Shown: positions 24,613 to 37,474, numbered from the stretch's first letter. The stretch: 64,000 nt of DNA from Sipunculus nudus (GCA_026874595.1 CM049314.1:32513229-32577228), one strand, 5' to 3'. The notes: generated from the sequence alone by a model not told the origin. Made by a program: numbers and translations.

Positions 24613-25520
24613 AATACTTCCACGGTAGTTAACCCAGGATTATCTCTAGTGATTACCAAATGGCGATTCTAAAGCATATGAAATAGAAATCAAGAAATAT
24701 GTGAAATATACATAAATCATAAAAGGTTAAAGCCAGAACTAAAGATTTGGTTTTCTCTCTGACCTGTGCCTAAGCCAAGCCAACCCTTGAGGGACTAGCC
24801 TTTCTCGACCCACGTCACGTCTAGATCAGCCCAGGATAATTGAAATTTGCCGAGGGCTGTGCCGCCAGAAAGGTCGCATTGACGAACAAAGATGGCCAAT
24901 ACGGCTGAGTTCCGGCGAGTAATTGATTTGAATGACCCTTTTCTCAACGATGAATACGGGCTTTACTTGACACCATTGCCTCGATGGGATATTCATCCTA
25001 AACACATAATGCCAGCCATTAGGAGGACATGATTTTATATATTTTTTACTCCCACTACCAGAATTCACACCCGCAATAGTGACACCGACTTTCAGCTTAG
25101 AGGAAACTACACCAACTTTACACACCGGTTTGGCGGAGTATGTTCACCATATCTAAACTCTATCTTATACACAATTTCTTCCATAAGCTACCATTGTACT
25201 GTGACAATGTATAAAACAGGTGAACTGGATATATTAAGCCCGTGTTACGTGATGGTTTTGCTGGGGAAATGTTTGTATTCATCCAAAATGAGCTGTAATA
25301 AGAATGCATAATAAAGGTAAAAGGAAAAGGTTAAGGTACTGGGGGATTATAGTCTGATATCACCGACGATGTCAGTCTCAGCTGATTTAATTTTAAACTT
25401 GTCTCCCTGGTCTTACGGGCCTGTTCATTCTTGTAGCTTTTCTCGGCTCCATTGGGAGCATTTTCTAAGCAGCCACACAGGGCACTAGAAGATTATTCGT
25501 TCTATATTTTCCTTAAACCT
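24613..25520. other. Gene-free stretch
   Basis: A 99-codon minus-strand open frame at 24,826-25,125 has no recognisable domain. No gene called. Confidence 0.5.
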
Positions 25521-25687
25521 ATGTTTGACCGGTACCCATTCACGCCTGGCTGAAGAGAGCACACCCACCCTTGTGGTAAAGACTTTGGCTAGGAGTCTTA
25601 GCGCGGAGAGCGGTCAGATCGGGACGCGAACCCACAATCATGCGGTCACAAGGCCAGCGCACTAACCATTATTCCGCCACGCTCCAC
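25521..25687 (-). mobile_element. SINE S2, copy 1 (minus strand)
   Basis: Read on the minus strand it starts GTGGAGCGTGGCGGAATAAT, followed by GGTTAGTGCGCTGG (A-box-like), then GTGGGTTCGCGTCCC (B-box-like). Then follow TAGCCAAAGTCTTTACC and a core with AATGGGTACC. The same order is found at 52,655-52,845 on the plus strand, and the AATGGGTACC core recurs in S4 at 55,750. tRNA-derived head, non-coding. Confidence 0.75.
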
Positions 25688-27159
25688 AATATACATATTT
25701 ACATATATTATTGCAAATGAAGTCCTTTCCTTTCTTTCAAGATGAGATTATAAATAGTACCAATTTCCGTCACAAAATGAAAAACATCATAAAGTGGCTG
25801 AAGACTTCACCAACTTGATTCTTTCTATTAAAGAAAAAGGGAAATGGAAAGACAAATAAACACTTGTGGATGTAGCTTACGGAAGAAATCGTGTATGAGA
25901 TAGAGTTTAGATATAGTGAACATACTCCGACAAACCGAGTAAACAGCCCAATGTATCTGTTTACCATAACAGGACTGGATGCCTAGAGGTCCGAACTTGC
26001 ACAAGTGCGACAATACCAAAACAAGAAGATGAAACATGAAAGAAGAAGCACGGAAAAACCACCAGTTGGAAGATTGAAACATCTTGATTTGTGACGCTGC
26101 GCGTTATGTTCATGTTTTTGTGCCACTGATCCGGCCCGGTGACTGCTATACCGTAATATTTTTAGGAGAATACACTTTATTTCATGTATATTCATTATAC
26201 CGGTTTGTGAATACGTCCCTTTAATTTCTTTCATAAGCTCCGTCCTCGATTAAATACAAAGACAGCATCTTCACAGTCTTCGTTTTGTCTTTCCATTTTC
26301 TCTTTTTTCTGAAATATATAAAAAGTAAAACTGATGAAATTCTTCAACAGATAAGAACGTGCACTCTGTAACTTTTGTCATTTAACAGACGGATTGTAGT
26401 ACAATTTAGTCTTGGCAATACGGCAAGGAATAGTGGGAAACATTAAGTGTGTGATCCGGTGTTGAGGGCCCATGTTCATAACCAGAAAAGTACACGTACA
26501 TGAAGGTGGAGACTGCACATGTTGGGAAGTTCAAAGGTCATTAATTGTCGGTGGAGAGATCATATGAAACAATGCCATCTTTTGTCATAAGCAAAACGCT
26601 GGTTCGTCAGGTGTACCACATTTCGTCCTTATCGATCGCGTTTGCATTACGACCAGCGGCCATTTTGCCACCCCTCACAAGGTATAAATGCTTGCATATA
26701 GATAAAATAAACACGTTGTATCATGATTGGTGGTGTTTTATTATTATTTTTTTTTTGCTTTTTTTAAAAAGGGTTCAAAGGATTACTTTTATTTTATAAA
26801 CATCATACATCGGAATAGGCCCCTTTAATAACATGCATAAGGTGAACGAACCTACCAACAGCAGTCAAACGTATCATAACAAGTGACCCATGGGTCATGA
26901 CGCTCAGCTGACTGGGAAGAGATTCACAAAAGGAAATTTTATCATCAGAATGGTAGATACCCATTCAACTGAAGCATCAAACAGATTAACCAACAGGCCA
27001 AGATTTAGTCTGTATTTATATATCTGAAAAATAGAGAAAAAATGTGTAAAGTTTAAAAACTAGAATACGGGTAGCCGACAAGTGACTACGTGTATCTGCC
27101 AAAATCAGAGTGAAAGGAAGCATGGATTGAGTGGCAAGGGGAAACAGAGTGAGGTATGT
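25688..27159. other. Gene-free stretch
   Basis: Unique AT-rich DNA, open frames of at most 85 codons without known domains. Confidence 0.5.
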
Positions 27160-28545
27160 TGCATATTAGCATGGATGTCTGCAGCCTAAATGTGTATGTA
27201 GGTTGTGCAACCTACCACAAATCCAGAAAGCTGTCCAAGTTGTATACATATGCAAAATTTTAGGCAGAATTTTAGCCCACGGCAGACAAACAGACAGACG
27301 CTGTGCAAAAATGGTTGCAGTTTTGTGTATGATAAAGACCTATGTGAGATCTAAACACAAGCACCATTTTTGGCCCAATCGGTCAAATGGTTCCTGAGAT
27401 ATTAGCTTGGATGTGTGCAGCGTTAACTAGAATGTAGGTGGCGCCACCTGTCATAAAATCAAGAAAGCTATCCAGGATGTATAAACCTGCAAAATTTTAG
27501 GCAGTTATGTCAAACCACTACAGAGAAATGAGTGATTTTAGGCCACGGCAGACAAACAGACAGACGCTGTGCAAAATGTGCAAAAATGGTTGCAGGTGGC
27601 CCCTCCAGTTTTGTGTATGATAAAGACCTATGTGAGATCTATACACATGCAAAATTTTGGCCCAATCGTTCAAACGGTTCCCGAGATATGAGCTTGGATG
27701 TCTGCAGCATAAACTAGAATAAAGGTGGCGCCACCTGTCATAAAATCAAGAAAGCTATCCAGGATGTATAAAACTGCAAAATTTTAGGCAGATATGTCAA
27801 ACCACTGCCAAGATGTGTGTGACTTTATTGCACCCCAGACAAACAGACAGACGCTGTGCAAAAATGGTTGCAGGTGGTGCCACCAGTTTTGTGTATGATA
27901 AAGAGCTATGTTAGATCTATACACATGCAAAATTTTGGCCCGATCGGTCAAACGGTTCCCGAAATATGAGCTTGGATGTCATCAGCGTGAACGTGAATGT
28001 AGGTGGTGCCACCTGTCATAAAATCGAGAAAGCTATCCAGGATGTATAAAACTGCAAAATTTTAGGCAGATATGTCAAACCACTGCCGAGATATGAGTGA
28101 CATTATTGCACGGCAGACAAACAGACAGACGTTGTGCAAAAATGGTTGCAGGTGGCGCCACCAGTTTAGCGTATGATAAAGAGCTATGTTAGATCTATAT
28201 ACATGCAAAATTTTGGCCCGATCGATCAAACGGTTCCCGAAATATGAGCTTGGATGTCATCAGCGTGAATGAGAATGTAGGTGGCGCCACGTGTCATAAA
28301 ATCAAGAAAGCTATCCAGGATGTATACGCATGCCGAATTTCAGGTGAATTAGTCAATTCACTGCAGAGATATGAGTGATTTTAACCAAAGGCAGATGAAC
28401 AGATGGACACTGTGCAAACATGGTTACAGGTGGCGCCACCATTTTTTGTGTATGTTATAGAGCTATCCAAGGGCTACATTAGTATAAATTTTATTTCCTG
28501 ATCAGTCAAACGGTTCCCGAGATATGAGCTTGGAAAGCTGATAAA
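27160..28545. repeat. Tandem array 1, ~280-bp units, ~5 copies
   Basis: The marker TGTCATAAAATC(A/G)AGAAAGC starts at 27,449, 27,736, 28,014 and 28,292 (spacings 287, 278, 278), with a diverged first unit near 27,210. Each unit has GCTTGGATGT.TGCAGC, a GGTGGCGCCACC-type palindrome, TATCCAGGATGTATA, GCAAAATTTTAGGCAG and a GACAAACAGACAGACG run. Then come ATGGTTGCAGGTGGCGCCACC-type sequence and a TTTGTGTATGATAAAG stretch. Units differ by substitutions and small indels. No unit-long open frame is kept. Confidence 0.9.
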
Positions 28546-29689
28546 ATCAAGTCCCAGAGGAGCTCTCTGGAAACGAACGCGGCAACGGCGGAGGAACCCG
28601 GTCAAAAACATAGTATCCACAAAACTTCGTTTTGGCGGGTACAAAAATACAGGTGGCTCCACCAGTCTGCAGAAACTAATAAAAACACTTACAAACATCA
28701 ATATCCATGCAAAGAATCATGGTGATCTCCCCATTAGTTGTTCAGATACTTCAGCTTTTGTATCAAATTGTCCATTATTCTGAGGGATACTTCGGAGTCC
28801 TATAGCTTGAAGGATATGGGTAACAGAGACCTAATTTTAAGTTTCCACAGGCACTTTTCATGGGCCTTCTTGCATGACAAGAATAAAGATTCTAAGTCCA
28901 GTTGTTGCGATTTGTACCCTGTTGACAGATAACCACATCTTTAAAGCTATCAAAAAAAGAGAAAAAAAATCGTAAAAATTTGAAAAAAATAGAGGTGGCG
29001 CACCTAGTCTGCAGAAACTGATGGACCAGGTCATGATCAATATGTATGCCGAAAATCATGACCATCAGTGTTGTAGTTATTGAGATACTGCAGTTTTTGT
29101 ATCAAATTTTCCATTATTCTGGGGGGTAATTTGGAGCCATACAGCTTAAAGAATATGGGTAACAGAGACCTAATTTCAGGTTTCCATGGAGACTTTTCAT
29201 GGGTCTCCCTGTGTGTCAAGAATGAAGATTCTAGGTCCAGTTTTAATGATTTGTGCCCTGTTAACAGATGTTCATAACTTTAAAGGTCTCAAAAATAGAG
29301 AAAAAAATTCGTAAAAAAACCCGAACAAATACAGGTGGTGCCACCAGTCTGCAGAAACTGATGAAACACTCCATGATCAATACCCATGAAAACAATTATG
29401 GTGATCTCTGCATTAGTTGTTCAGATACTTCAGCTTTTGTATCAAATTTTCCATTATTCTGAGCTGTACTTTGGAGTGCCATAGCTCAAAGGATATTGGT
29501 AACAGAGACCTAATTTCAGGTGTCCATGGAGACTTATCATGGGTCTCCCTGTGTGTCAACAATGAAGATTCTAGGTCCAGTCTTTACGATTTGTACCCTG
29601 TTGACAGATAACTACATCCTGAAAGGTCTCGAAAATAGAGAAAAAAAATTGTGAAAATTTGAAAAAATACAGGTGGCACCACCAGTCTG

Positions 29690-30322
29690 CAGGTACTGAT
29701 GAAACATCTCTTGATCAATATGTATGCCAAAAATCATGACCATCAGTGTTGTAGTTATTGAAATGTTGCAGTTTGTTTTTATCAAATTTTCCATTATTCT
29801 GGAGGGTTATTGGGAGCCCCCCATAGCTCAAAGGATATGGGTAACAGAGACCTTATTTCAGGTTTCCATGCAGACTTTTTATGGACCTCTCAGTGTGTCA
29901 AGAATAAAGATTCTAGGTCTAGTCTTTATGATTTGTGCCCTGTTAACAGCTGTTCACATTTTTAAATTCGTAAAAAATCGAAAAATACAGGTGGCGCCAC
30001 CAGTCTGCAGGAAGTGATGAAACATCTCTTGATCAATATGTATGCCAAAAATCATGACCATCAGTGTTGTAGTTATTGAAATGTTGCAGTTTGTTTTTAT
30101 CAAATTTTCCATTATTCTGGAGGGTTATTGGGAGCCCCCCATAGCTCAAAGGATATGGGTAACAGAGACCTTATTTCAGGTTTCCATGCAGACTTTTTAT
30201 GGACCTCTCAGTGTGTCAAGAATAAAGATTCTAGGTCTAGTCTTTATGATTTGTGCCCTGTTAACAGCTGTTCACATTTTTAAATTCGTAAAAAATCGAA
30301 AAATACAGGTGGCGCCACCAGT
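29690..30322. repeat. Two near-identical 318-bp units within array 2
   Basis: The segments starting at 29,709 and 30,027 are identical as far as I can read for ~300 bases, including the 97-codon open frame in each. Neighbouring units differ at many positions. Both are 20 bases shorter than their neighbours because they share the same internal deletion before TTTTTAAATTCG. This marks a recent unit duplication or gene conversion. Confidence 0.9.
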
Positions 30323-31247
30323 CTGCAGGAAGTGATGGAACATCTCATGATCAATATGTATGCCAAAAATCATGACCATCAGTCAAGTAGTTAATGAGAT
30401 ATTGAAGTTTTTGTATGAAATTTTTGACTTTTCTGGGGGGGTACTTTGGGGCCCCATAGCTCGAAGGATATGGGTAACAGAGATCTAATTTATGGTTTCC
30501 ACGGAGACTTTTAATAGGTTTCTCAGTGTGTCGAGAATGAAGATTCTAGGTCCAGCGGTTACGATTTGTGCCACGTTAACAGATGACAGCATCTTTAAAC
30601 GTCTCAAAAATAGAGGAAAAAATTGTTAAAAAATCGAAAAATACAGGTGGCGCCACCAGTCTGCAGGAACTTATGGAACATCTCATGATCAATATGTATG
30701 CCAAAATCATGACCATCAGTGTTGTAGTTATGGAGATATTGAAGTTTTTGTATGAAATTTTTTACTATTCTGGGGGGTACTTTAGGGCCCCATAGCTCGA
30801 AGGATATGGGTAACAGAGACCTAATTTCTGGTTTCAAAGGAGATTTTTCATGGACCTCTCAGTGTATCAAGAATTAAGATTCTAGGTCTAGGCTTTACGA
30901 ATTGTGCCTTGTTAACAGATGTTCACATTTTTAAAGGTCTCAAAAATAGAGAACAAAATTTGTAAAAAATCGAAAAATACAGGTGGCGCCACCAGTCTGC
31001 AGGAAGTGATGGAACATCTCATGATCAATATGTATGCCAAAAATCATGACCATCAGTCAAGTAGTTAATGAGATATTGAAGTTTTTGTATGAAATTTTTG
31101 ACTTTTCTGGGGGGTACTTTGGGGCCCCATAGCTCAAAGGATATGGGTAACAGAGACCTAATTTCTGGTTTCCAAGGAGATTTCCATGGACCTCTAAGAA
31201 TACAGAAGTTACAAGGTTCTAGGTTCAGCGGTTACGATTTGTGCCTG

Positions 31248-31325
31248 GTTAACGGACGGACAGACGGACGACGTACAAAGAGTGATCGCTATAGCTCAGA
31301 TGACTTTCAGGCAGCTGAGGTAAAA
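31248..31325. repeat. ACGG-type run and end of array 2
   Basis: The last unit breaks off in GTTAACGGACGGACAGACGG, then ACGACGTACAAAGAGTGATC. The end GCTATAGCTCAGATGAC...CAGCTGAGGTAAAAA has a short CTCAG/CTGAG pair (31,295-31,299 with 31,315-31,319). Core tandem repeats followed by an ACGG microsatellite and a short hairpin recall the bivalve pearl/Helentron-type non-autonomous elements. This is an inference from structure only. Confidence 0.5.
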
Positions 31326-31330
31326 ACCGT

Positions 31331-34066
31331 TTAAGAAACATATAACCAGAATACTGAGTGGCGGGGGCGGGGGCCCTATAATCGGCATAAAAGAAATACC
31401 ATAACGGGCCAGTCGTCCCTCATAACAATCCAACCGCAGTGTACCTCAGAAGTGAAGCATTTCTGGCTGATTGGTAGCAGGGTCAGGACCAGATTTCCCT
31501 GTGTATTGGGGGTGTTCTTGATGCGGCTGAGCGGGATGGCTTATACAGCGACAGTACGGAGATGAATGCACGAAAATAAATGAAACAGAAGCAGCGCATT
31601 TCACGCAGGTCTGGTCAAGGGAATGACTAGTTGCTGTGGGTCACTCATCCATCAAGCGGAACCTTCAGAAGGTCGCTCTTACATAGACTCTGTTACTTTC
31701 ATGCTTTGACGCTGTACTTCAAATGGACCGTTTTTTCCTTTGATGTTCGCAAATTAGATTTGTGCCCAGGCTCCTAAAAGCGTAAGGGTACAGGTTTCAT
31801 TGTCGGCAGACATAAAACTGGTCTTTGGCGCTTTTATCCCATGCAGGTATTTCTTTACGACTTTTTTCTCGGGCCACCGCAGTCGATTATCAGATTATAT
31901 TTTAAATTGGCTACTTCACTGAAGGCCTTTTAAAGTTAAAATGCAATGTATAACAAGAAGGAAATTCATAAAACCAGTAACGCATTACTTATAACATAAG
32001 GGACCTTTTTTTGTTATGATGGAGTGGGCGTTTGTTTTATACCTCTTGCAATTAAGTTAAATTTATAAACTTGACATTATACATAAGATCCATCGATAAG
32101 ATGAGGAATTAAGAGGTTTCCTCCTTTTAAACAGGGAGTTAAGAGAAAACATTATTTGAACATTTAACTTTCACTTTACAATTATTTTTTCCACGTTTGT
32201 GTGTTTGAGTAAAAGGACGAAAACCTGACAATGATATCTCGAACGACCAAGGAGAATTTTCGACTGGTAAAACTCGAATGTTTTTGAATGTTTAATAAAT
32301 TGAGGAAGCGTACTGTAACTTTTACATTTAAAATGACATATCTGTACAAGACCAACAAGCCATATCTGGATGTTATATTCAACAGTACTGTTTCTCGGTG
32401 ACTTCATAATCCGACACACTATGGGGATACCAGCTGACATGTGTTTACTTTAGATATGTGATGATTTACGTTTGCTTTGAAAATGTAAAATAACGTTTAC
32501 AATTACTATTACTAAGTGCATGTAATTTACGATTACGATTACTTTATGATCACTTCAAGAGTAATCATAATTACAACCACGATTATAAACATGAACAATG
32601 TCAAAAGGCAAAATAAGAATTGCATATTCTATCCTTTATTCAAATGCATCAAAGAAAAATAAACTTGTGCAAACCATTGAAAGATATTTTAAAGGAAGGT
32701 TAACTATGGCTGTTTGAAACTTGATAATACAAAAGCAATCAATGTAATTATATCTAATTATTAGGATTAAGATAACACTGGGTGAGTAATCGATTTCTTT
32801 TAAAAACATTGCTTTAAAAATGAATGTAGTAGATTTTAATTGATTATACGATTTCTGATTACGATTACCCAATGTCTGGATACCTGTCTATGTATTATGG
32901 ATCATCAGTTGCAGCCTATCTCTCACTGATACATCAGAGCCTTTTCGCAAATATATATATTACTTCCATAAAGTCCGTATGATTTGATTTTTAATAAACT
33001 TATTTATGAATAAAATAATGTTACTTCAATGGGCCCAGCATAAACATCTGCAGACACTTTAATGCGCGAGAGTAACTAATGTTTAAAACACCACAACTTG
33101 TTTTTCGATAGCGTTTTAGCAGGCAATGTTTCAAAATATGTTAATAAAGTAGATTAAAGGAAACATGTCGTAAATGCGTAAATTTTATGTAATCATTAAA
33201 CATTGATATTACATTGTATCGGATTCATATTAGTATTATTTATCTTTTTTTCAAATTCTGTCAAACATTTCCTGTTTTTTTTTCTGACAGTCTCTTAACA
33301 ATCGCAGTCATAAAACGGAACAAAATGAAACTGTGTAGACTTATGATCAAAGTGGTTTCTTTAATACCTGTGGTATGCTGTGAGTGCAGGTTATATTGGT
33401 GACAGTCTGCAGGTAGATCTTCAGGATTAGAGGAGGATTTTCATTCTCTGTCGGGGTGATTCATCCTGAAGCGAGAACAGCAATAACCGATGAGTTGTTT
33501 CCCTGTCTGCAAATATGGCGTAATCAATCAAATGGAGGAAGACTGTGGTATTCATGTAACCATGGCCTACCGAGATTTATCCATGTAAGCTGGGAGGAAA
33601 TCCATCTGACCAAAGGATGCAAGGGGCTCATCTATGGTAACACGGCCGGAAGTATTGTGTTTCGGCAGCGGCCCACAGTAACCGCGGCAAATTAACGCTG
33701 CGTAGGAATGGGTGGGTCATGGACAAATTAGTGCGGAACAGAGAAGCAGACATGTAATGAGGGAGCTTAATGATGTGCCGGGACAGCAAGACGCAGACAC
33801 AGCCCATGTTAAACAAAAGCTGATGGGGGTTCGATGACAGATGCGTTTCCACAGACGGATTCATCAGAGGACTCCCGTTAAAACCGTCAGCACGTGGGCG
33901 ACGGCAAGACTCCGTGACGGTCCCCATCTGGTCTATGGCCGTTAAACAGATCCAGCTGTATATATGAATAAATAGGTGCATTGTCCTATGGGTTTTTTCC
34001 CCAACTGTTTTGCTGTGGTAACCGTATTATGATACATTGAAAGTTACCACATACCCGTCTGCATTC
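31331..34066. other. Gene-free stretch
   Basis: No exon recognised. 32,470-32,880 has scattered GATTACGATTAC/GTAATCG-type motifs in both orientations, perhaps a decayed inverted-repeat element. A 117-codon minus frame at 33,628-33,981 and a 79-codon plus frame at 33,456-33,695 overlap each other and have no recognisable domain. Confidence 0.45.
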
Positions 34067-34265
34067 ATGAGAGAGAGACAGAAACAGAGACAGAGACAGA
34101 GAGACTGACATAGGCAGAAAGACAGGGAGAGACAAAAATTAAAAAACAGAGAGACAGAAACAAAAAGTGCAGTAAAATAAGGAGGAATATCCTAAATGTT
34201 AAATTTAAACAGAGAGACCGAGAAAGAGAAAGAAAAAGAAAGAACAATAAAAAAGGGGGGAGAGA
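34067..34265. repeat. GA-rich low-complexity tract
   Basis: Purine-rich plus strand with GAGACAGA, AAAGAGAAAG and similar units. It produces a spurious Ser/Leu/Phe-rich minus-strand frame of 96 codons. Confidence 0.85.
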
Positions 34266-34989
34266 AATAAACCCGGATAAAATTAATCTTATGATTTCAT
34301 ACAGCATCACAAATTTTATTCCCACTGAACTATCCATACTACAGAACAAAAACACCAGGACCTTTCCGAGAGGCTGGATAATTAGCGGAGTGGTTGAAAT
34401 TTGAGGGTTGTTTCAAGAATCTATGTGAAAGCCCATGTAAGCCTGATAAGCCCATGTCTAATTCTAAGCTTGCCAGTTTTGCCCGTAAGCTTTTTGAGCT
34501 TTTGGTGTACATTACGCTGTACGAACATATTCCAAGATATCAGAGAAACGAGGTCAATGTGGAATAACACCGTAGTCATAAATCATTTTCCTGTAAACGA
34601 TTCCTGTCCACTTCCACTACAGTGGGCAGAGATAACGTCACCAGGATATTACAGGTTTCCAAATAAACGCCAACTTTAACATTTTTTTCTTTCCCCTCTG
34701 TTCCTAATCTATATATTTTGGCAGTCTAGCTCAAACCTACACAGGAGCGGCATGAATAAAGTGAGACTTACAGACACAGAACTTTCTTGTGGCAATCAAA
34801 TACATATAAAATGGAAATATGTGATGTAATGGATTTTTCCTTACTAATTGGTATAGGATGTGCATCTTGTATATACACTCCTAACGCAACGGTTATAGAC
34901 TCTAGTGATTCCAGATCTCCTTCGCTATAACCGCAACTTAATATAGCAAGATTTTCCATGTGTCACCGACAGGCCTTGCATAGAGCAAA
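34266..34989. other. Gene-free stretch
   Basis: A 92-codon plus-strand frame at 34,401-34,679 lacks known motifs. No gene called. Confidence 0.45.
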
Positions 34990-35200
34990 CAATTGCGATC
35001 AGACCATTGAGAGCGTGTTATCGCATTGTGCATCCAACTCCAAGTTTTAAATCAGGGATCTCCCGCTCTCGTTGGTCTGGTAGCAAATACTTTGCCCTGT
35101 AAAAGAAACAGAGAATCTTATTTTACGAAGCAGCGGTTACAACGAAGGAGCATTAAAATGAGGACAGTGTATAACCTCTGCGTGAGCAGTGAAAATCTAA
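34990..35200. repeat. Dispersed repeat R2, copy 2
   Basis: Counterpart of 640-822. It shares TTATCGCATTGTGCATC, AGAATCTTATTTTACGAAGC against the more diverged first copy, CAGCGGTTACAACGAAGGAG and GTATAACCTCTGCGTGAGC. Direct orientation. Confidence 0.5.
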
Positions 35201-35278
35201 CAGCCTGCCTGGATACATGGTCCCCTGCCTGCATGGCGGCCACTTGAACAACAATTAAACAATACAGAGTCCAGTAAA

Positions 35279-35493
35279 CCGGCATCTTGGGTAGAGCCTA
35301 GGAGCAAAGCCGGGAGGTCGTGTGTTCAAATCTCAGCCGGGGGAGCGCTGATGTTTTAAGGTCGGTTCCAACCTAGGGTTAGCACTCTGGTGACTTAATA
35401 GAAAGGCTGTACCCCTTAGCCGTATATAACTCAAAACGAGTGCATTTTTGGAAGGTTTCTGGGTGTTATGACCCAGCAATTGGTCCATTACTA
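35279..35493 (+). mobile_element. SINE S1, copy 4, 3' truncated
   Basis: It keeps the B-box-like GTGTTCAAATCTCAGCCGG, the ACCTAGGGTTAGCACTCTGG body block, CCCTTAGCCGTATA and GGGTGTTATGACCCAGCAA. It stops before the S1 tail and its hairpin. The A-box region is damaged. Confidence 0.75.
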
Positions 35494-37474
35494 AAGTAGT
35501 CAAAGACTGCAGCCTCCCCCATTTCTGCACAGCTATACGACAATGTATTCAACAGAGCATTCCATCAAAGAAGGTTTCTAACACCATGTACCAATGAATG
35601 GACAAAGATTTGGCTCTGAATTCGTCAAAACAAGAACATATTCTAGTGATCTGAATTTTCTCCAAAACGTAAGGGCTAGCTTCTTTTGGTTATGCACTAA
35701 ATCTCCACTCAAAAATCCCATCAAAATCCGTTCTAAAGATTTTGAATAAAGTTGCTTGCAGACAAACCAAATATCAACGAGGCAAAGTTAAACCATAATA
35801 CCTTTCCACCTTTCCGAGGTATGATAAATATAGAGAAAGAATTGGGAGACGCCAGTCTTGTCGAATTTAACATTTGCGTGATGCCGCAGAGCCGGTCAGA
35901 AATCTGTTGCTTATCTTAATTGATTTATGAGTTGGATGGTAATTGAATCGCCGCACTGTCGGACAAAATAAAAGAAATAATTTGGGATTTAATTTGGGTT
36001 ATATTACATTTATAGAGATGTAGGCGGACACTAATTCTCTTCTACGCTTCCACCGTCAATTACAATCAATTCCGTGCAGATACGCTTGCAAGAGTTTTCA
36101 TGCATTTTGATAATTTTAATTTTTATCTTATATTGGACGAATGTCTTATCGAATTGAACACGGTTTTCAGCCACAAGCCACAACTGGTAATCATCTTTGT
36201 TAGACCTGGTTTTCTAGGAACAAAGTGTTACACAGTAAGAACATGTTTTTATCTCAGTTTAAAAACATATTTTTCCACAATTTTTGGATTTTCACTGTGT
36301 AGCTAGTTTACTCACGTTGTTATGAGTACTTCATAACCAGATTTGGCTTATATCAGGGCTTGAAACAAGTGATGCCCTAGTCACTCGGTGAATGTCAGGC
36401 CAGTGACGCCATCTACATCTGGATTCGGTTTCGACCCCTGATGGAAAGAGACTGCGGGTCAGGCGGCGTTTCGATGACTTAATCTAAGTGTAGGGTACGG
36501 CTCTTGAATAAAAAGGCAAACGGGAAGAATTATACACTAAAATGCATTTCTAGGGATCTAAAGGCGTACTAAGGGCGTTAAAATGTATTCAGAATTTTAC
36601 CCGTGAGCACCCTCGTGTGTATGTTAGTGTTTGCTGTAATATTTTCTTTGCAAAATATATATAATTAAAGTGTTAATTGTCTATGGTTACAGAATATTTA
36701 ACTTTTTATGGAAACAGTACTTGGCAGAGCTATTGATAAACGTATCGGTTCTTATTTTATTTATCGATATTCTCTCGCTAGCCCTGCTTTTTAACACTTA
36801 AATTTATATCTTTGATCAGAAAAAAGTAAATCACATATGACGTCTATTGACTCACTGACTATAAAATTACAGCGTGCAATGTAAACTAATTCTGTTATAG
36901 GTAATTAAGGCACTGACGTCATTTATCAATTTTATGTTTCAGTCTCCGGGATAATGGGACCAAAGGTCAATCTCATGCTCACTGGGCGATATGATGTAAT
37001 TTACTCCCTTAGTTATATAGCTAATAAGAACACTAAATACTGCTTAATGTCTGCACGAACAACTGCAAATTTAACTTACCATCACCGAGACTTCTTTCAG
37101 TCTTAGTTCATTTACCGCTTTTTATTAATTACCGGGTTTCCAATAATGCAATTATACAGATACTATCCCTGGAGATATTTAAATTCATCCCCAGTAATAG
37201 AGTAACTTGATCAGTCGCTATCAAGGAAAATCTAATAAACGGCGCGGGCGAAAATTAGTACCAAAGCAAAAGTGTTAAATTAACGTTCTGTTTTATTTTC
37301 AAAGTCAGTAAAAATGCTTTTCTTGTAAAAGAAAACCAGTAAATAACCTCTGTCCATTGAAATAACGCTTATTCATATTCCATAGATGATATCAACGTGA
37401 TCACCTACATTTTGTATCCTTTTAGCACATATATGTTCTTGTCCAAAGAAAAATTACACCTTTAACAGTACTCA
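35494..37474. other. Gene-free stretch
   Basis: No exon recognised. 35,850-36,090 is a patch with several TAATTGATTTAT/GGTAATTGAATC-type AT-core words and balanced composition. This might be a conserved non-coding element, but that cannot be judged from one sequence. Confidence 0.4.

Larger units (their letters stand above)
28640..31330. repeat. Tandem array 2, 318-342-bp units, 8 copies
   Basis: The unit marker GGTGGCGCCACC (or a one- or two-base variant) followed by AGTCTGCAG starts at 28,652, 28,994, 29,334, 29,672, 29,990, 30,308, 30,646 and 30,982. Spacings are 342, 340, 338, 318, 318, 338 and 336. Each unit contains TGATCAATATGTATGCC, ATAGCTCAAAGGATATGGGT, AACAGAGACCTAATTTC, AGATTCTAGGTCCAG and TTTGTGCCCTGTTAACAG. 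Recurrent 60-97-codon open frames in the units differ in length and frame, so I do not call them genes. Confidence 0.95.

Noticed and set aside
28738-30335. Recurrent 60-97-codon frames with shared residues
   Set aside because: They repeat because the DNA unit repeats. Starts, lengths and frames change between units, so selection on a protein is not indicated.
27160-31330. CRISPR array
   Set aside because: Repeat units are 280-342 bp with no short conserved repeats alternating with unique spacers, and the setting is an animal genome.
33456-33981. Overlapping 79-codon plus and 117-codon minus open frames
   Set aside because: The frames overlap on opposite strands, no motif is recognised and no splice-flanked exon structure could be argued.
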